Below, piece after piece: positions 40,934 through 44,585 of a stretch of 44,585 nucleotides of DNA. Position 1 is the stretch's first letter, and every line of letters starts with the position of its first letter. The stretch is from Ophiothrix spiculata. Its lineage: Eukaryota > Echinodermata > Ophiuroidea > Amphilepidida > Ophiotrichidae. A model generated the notes under the pieces. That model was not told the DNA's origin. It made no database searches and worked only from the letters and a program-made list of their open reading frames with translations. The DNA is taken from the NCBI GenBank assembly GCA_000969725.1, contig JXSR01S061613.1. The stretch is one strand, 5' to 3'. The position numbers were made by a program, and so were the translations under genes.

Positions 40934-41540
40934 ATAATTATTCTTCAAGTTAGAATTTTAGGTGGTAGTGAAATAAACATAGCATTCATGGTTTTGCAGA
41001 ATTTTATACAGGTTCTGCTCAGTGTATAGACTTTAGAAAGTCAACTATCTCTACACCTTGCACAGTATGATTTTGTTACAAAGCTTGATACCATTTTTTC
41101 TGCAAAAAGCACCAAATATTGGGAAAATGGGTACTTTTTGGCAAAATTTTCTAAAATACACCCAATTTTGTAAATGAGCCCATTCGGTCTGTGACGGCAA
41201 CCCACCCATCAATATACCAAAAATTACAAAAATAACCACAAAACCTTTATCATCCCATAATATGGGCCTACCATTTGTCAGTGAAAACCCTGTTCATTTT
41301 CTGTTATTGTTGACATTTCTTGTTTGTTTATTTGTTTTGTTTTGCTTTACTGTTTGTTTCAAGAAACTACCCGAAACCAAAGTGCTCGCAAGACAACTAC
41401 TATTTCTTTGACAACAGAAGCGCCCTCTTCAGCGCCTTGTAGGCAATAGACAATTCCCCCACACATAATCCCATCCATAAACACTCAAAATTTGACATCT
41501 CTAAATTTGGGAATGAATGTTCATATACGTGTTGGTAGAA

Positions 41541-41810
41541 TTCATCAATATTGGTTTAAACTGGTCAACAACACTTACTTTACATCAAGAAAGAGACCAG
41601 CCCCAACCTAAATAGAGACGGGGGGCACGAACTTTCATCAATTTACCATTCTCTTCTGGAAATACCGTCATCTAGGACGCCATCTACAGCGAGATTCAGA
41701 GGAGGATCAGTTGGAACTCAGAATTAGAACGCTGAGGACGGTGATGGGTATCACTGAAATATACGTCACAAGTGTTGTTGACCAGTTTTAACCAATATTG
41801 ATGATCTCTA
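41541..41810. mobile_element. TIR element with about 36-bp arms
   Basis: CATCAATATTGGTTTAAACT, GGTCAACAACACTTAC at the left; the near-exact complement at 41769-41806. Interior TACCGTCATCTAGGACGCCA, GGACGGTGATGGGTA, non-coding. Confidence 0.75.
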
Positions 41811-43430
41811 AAATTCCTAGACATTCCAACCTTGACCTTGGTTGCTGTTTTGTTTCATAAACAAAAATCTAGTTTATAGTTTAAAAAAAGGGGTTTTTTT
41901 TTTTAAAAAAAAAAAAAATTTTTTAGCGTTTTTAAAAAAAGGGGTTTTTTTAAATTAAAAATGTATATCAGAAATGTTACTAGGAATCAATCGTCGTCTC
42001 AGCTGTGAACAATTACTAATTGCCTAGTTACTGACATGGTTTCGAACACAACAAATCCAATTAACGTCAACCTCTATGGACATGATTAGAAACGCATGTT
42101 TCGCTTTAAATAACCATGCGAGGTCTCCGGTGATACATCAGAGATATATGACATTTAATGAGCAATTATAATCAGACAAAAAGTGCAACAAAAAGGCAAA
42201 ATTCTTAACTATTAACATTTTGTAGGCTATGGCTTCAATTTACCCCTACCTCAAGAATTGTCGACCAATTTAAATATATTTTTCTTTGCATATTTAGAAT
42301 TCTAAAATTGGCTAAAATTTCAAAGTGCTGCTGTCTATTATTAAGTCACCAACAAGAAGTTATCACAATCAAGTTATTTCAACGGGTGTAAAGTACATCA
42401 AAATACTAACAATCAGAAGAGATATTTTGTAAATAAGCAATGGAGGAACATGTCAGAAGGGGCAAATTCCCATTTCTGTTTGAATTTTCCTGCTCAGCGT
42501 TTGTAATTTTTGCCCTTGTTTACATATGCTACCCCATTTTCATTTTTACATATTGCCAAATTTTCTAAAATTTTCCGTCCTCAGGGCAAATAGCCCACCC
42601 TGCCTGTCATGTTAGGCCATTTAAATTGAAAAATTACTGAACAGCTTCTGCTCCTCTACAATTTGTCCATTGAGTCAAGAAAACTAGCTATATTAATAAT
42701 TTGGCCAACATATATATAAGGAACAAGCAAATAGAAAACATCTGCAAGCATAAATGATGCATGCAGCATTAACATTTGCCTGGCAGTCCACAATATCCAT
42801 TATGTTTTGGAAAATGTGCCTAGTTAAAATTACCAATTTACTTTTATTCAAAAATACAAAAGGATTGTTAATATAACATTTCCTACATGTTACTTCAGGT
42901 ATTTTTTTTTTCTTCTATCCACGGCATTGCTATTTTCCAGATCTTGCTGGTCTTCCAGCTCTGTCCTCAATATCGCTGTCTTATATTGTTTGATACTATG
43001 TACGTTTTATATGACTTGTTTATTTGTATGATATGGAAATAATAATAAATTTGTGTATTTGAAACACATTTGCCTCTTGTGTGTGATAGTATAAAAACAT
43101 TGACTGCTTTGGGGGCATGGTTATAAGTATTTCTTATGAGGTGAGCTCAAAACTGTGACTACGTCTGAAGCAAAACTGAAGGCATAGGGGAAACATTTTA
43201 ACCATACCATCACCCCAAAAATAGTCAATATTTGTTTAATATACTAAATACTGTGTAATGTTTCTAACAAAAAATGATTCTACTTTCGAAAAAATGGGAT
43301 GACGTTTATCATAAGGTGTATTTACAACATCAAAATTGCCCAAATTTGTTATTTAACTCAAAGGTAGGTATTCCGATCTGCTGACAAATTTAACTTTATA
43401 CCTTTTCCATATTTAAATGAAAAGTCATCA

Positions 43431-43765
43431 ATTTACTATCTGTAGAAATATATTTTGATAATGTTGTTATAGTTTTATTTGTATATTTTTCTTGTTTATA
43501 TGTTCCTGTAGACCCGAAGAAGGAAAGTATACTTTCCGAAAGCTCGTGCAGTCCTTTTGTTATTCGTCTCTTTTGCAGATTATCCGTTTCTTGTTAATTG
43601 CTGTTTGGTGAGATTTTTATATTTCGTTTGCGCATATATTAGGCGTTCAAAGTTATTTAATTTTTTTTTTCTTTTCATATTATTATTTTTTCTAGACATT
43701 AGGCTTATGTTGTTATCCTCCCCATATTAAGTTGGCTTACTTTATTTTCTTTTATTATAGAAATA
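43431..43765 (+). mobile_element. Retroelement-like insertion in family H copy 3
   Basis: Bounded by TCATCA at 43425-43430 and 43766-43771, where the uninterrupted copies have a single TCATCA. Contains GACCCGAAGAAGGAAAG, the palindrome GGAAAGTATACTTTCC and GAAAGCTCGTGCAG, the hairpin phrase familiar from Penelope-like element ends. No ORF. Confidence 0.6.
43514..43541 (+). other. Hammerhead-like hairpin motif variant
   Basis: CCGAAGAA (43514-43521), 7-bp stem GGAAAGT/ACTTTCC, then GAAA (43538-43541). Same layout as at 10938 and 29778, but the CUGAUGA box has two substitutions, so it should be inactive as a ribozyme. Confidence 0.45.
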
Positions 43766-44472
43766 TCATCACCTACTTAGAGCAAATGTCAAGTTTCATT
43801 TGTATACCTTAAGCCAAATAAATGCTAAAGGCAAAAATGTGTCCGAGATTGACCCATAGAAACCTATCGGATATTTATTGTCGTTAACAAAATATTACAA
43901 TAATTCAGCACTTTTTTGAACCATATCTCTTCACTCAAACATAATATGGTCATGAAAATTTACTTACAGGGATTATGAGAAAAATAAATGCTTCCATCTA
44001 GCGTGAAAGTGATCAGAATACACATCTTTAATATGACAACTTTCAGTTATACAGTAGTGCAGGTCACGATAACCTGAAGTAGACGAAAATTAAAATTCAT
44101 TAAAACTTTTAATGCTTTATTTCATGGATTGCGACCTCATTCACCAACTTCAAGCACCATTTTGCTGTCCCTCATGAGTGAAGTATTGTTTAATCATCAA
44201 AGAAAATGCTTTAAATTTAATATTTTTTCACCTGTTACTTGGAATCTTTTAGGGGGCACTTATTAGAAGGGGAGCATTTATCAGAGACAATGTGGTATAT
44301 AGATTTCTTGTTTGTTTGTCCAGGTTGGCCCATATGGGGCACATGGATGTTTATGACAAAGTCAAAGAAAAACAGGCCCAGATGCAAAAAGCATAAGCCT
44401 AGATAGTCCATACAGAGGGCTTTTGTGAGATTTGGGCCCGGAATTATGCTCCTGCCAAGTTTAGAAGTTTTC

Positions 44473-44585
44473 TTGCAAAATGGCATTGATTAAAGAAGCA
44501 AGTAACTAGATATATCTAAAACATGCTCCGGGAGCATGTTTAAATGTTGTCTTGTAAAATTGCATTGATAAAGAAGCAAGTAACT
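44473..44585. repeat. Tandem duplication with palindrome at right edge
   Basis: TGCAAAATGGCATTGATTAA, AGAAGCAAGTAACT (44474-44507) recurs at 44553-44585. Between them an 11-bp-arm palindrome AAACATGCTCC-G-GGAGCATGTTT (44519-44541). Continues past the window. Confidence 0.75.

Larger units (their letters stand above)
43360..44031 (+). mobile_element. MITE family H, copy 3 (interrupted)
   Basis: Left end AAAGGTAGGTATTCCGATCT, right end GATCAGAATACACATCTTTA. The interior matches copies 1 and 2 but is split by a 335-bp insertion at 43431-43765. Confidence 0.8.

Noticed and set aside
42420-42612. Foldback around CATGTCAGAAGGGGCAAATT and GGGCAAATAGCCCACC
   Set aside because: Matches are too short and gapped to define an element.

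Overview
The window looks like a gene-poor, AT-rich, repeat-dense stretch from a marine invertebrate animal. An echinoderm or related deuterostome is the best guess, from the type of TIR elements, Penelope-like and LINE debris and multi-kilobase introns. There are no prokaryotic genes and no convincing gene on the + strand.

One gene runs through the window on the minus strand: a class 1 P4-ATPase (phospholipid flippase) of the ATP8B type. I assembled 17 consecutive internal exons, called E1-E17 here, from 36545 down to 3105. All phases match, giving about 839 codons. They cover the end of the actuator domain, TM3-TM4 with the PISL motif, the DKTGT phosphorylation site, the nucleotide-binding domain (KGAD), the P-domain hinge (GDGAND) and TM5-TM8. 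The N-terminal exons lie beyond the right edge (upstream intron over 8 kb). The C-terminal exons (TM9-TM10, tail) lie beyond the left edge.

Two things stand out. First, the E13/E14 intron (7798-8884) is an AT-AC, U12-type intron with a textbook donor and branch site; no GT-AG choice restores the protein. Second, the gene repeatedly carries partial copies of its own exons beside the functional ones. E10 has nine partial copies in a tandem array inside the next intron. E17 is triplicated in frame with three successive acceptors. E16 has a tandem partial copy with its own acceptor. E6 has a diverged copy broken by a hAT-type insertion. E14 has a small 3' fragment with a donor-like end. Most would act as decoy or poison splice sites; the E17 copies would instead lengthen the protein in frame.

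The introns are packed with non-autonomous DNA transposons, several in two to four copies and several nested with readable target-site duplications (TA, TTA, TTAA, 8 bp). There are also satellites (12, 45/50, 130 and about 155 bp), a 5'-inverted LINE fragment, and a Penelope-like fragment flanked by inverted repeats. Three loci share a hairpin motif resembling a hammerhead ribozyme core. An assembly gap (Ns 14219-14680) lies inside a Tc1/mariner-like insertion within the E10 array. From 36546 to the right edge I see only repeats and unassigned DNA.
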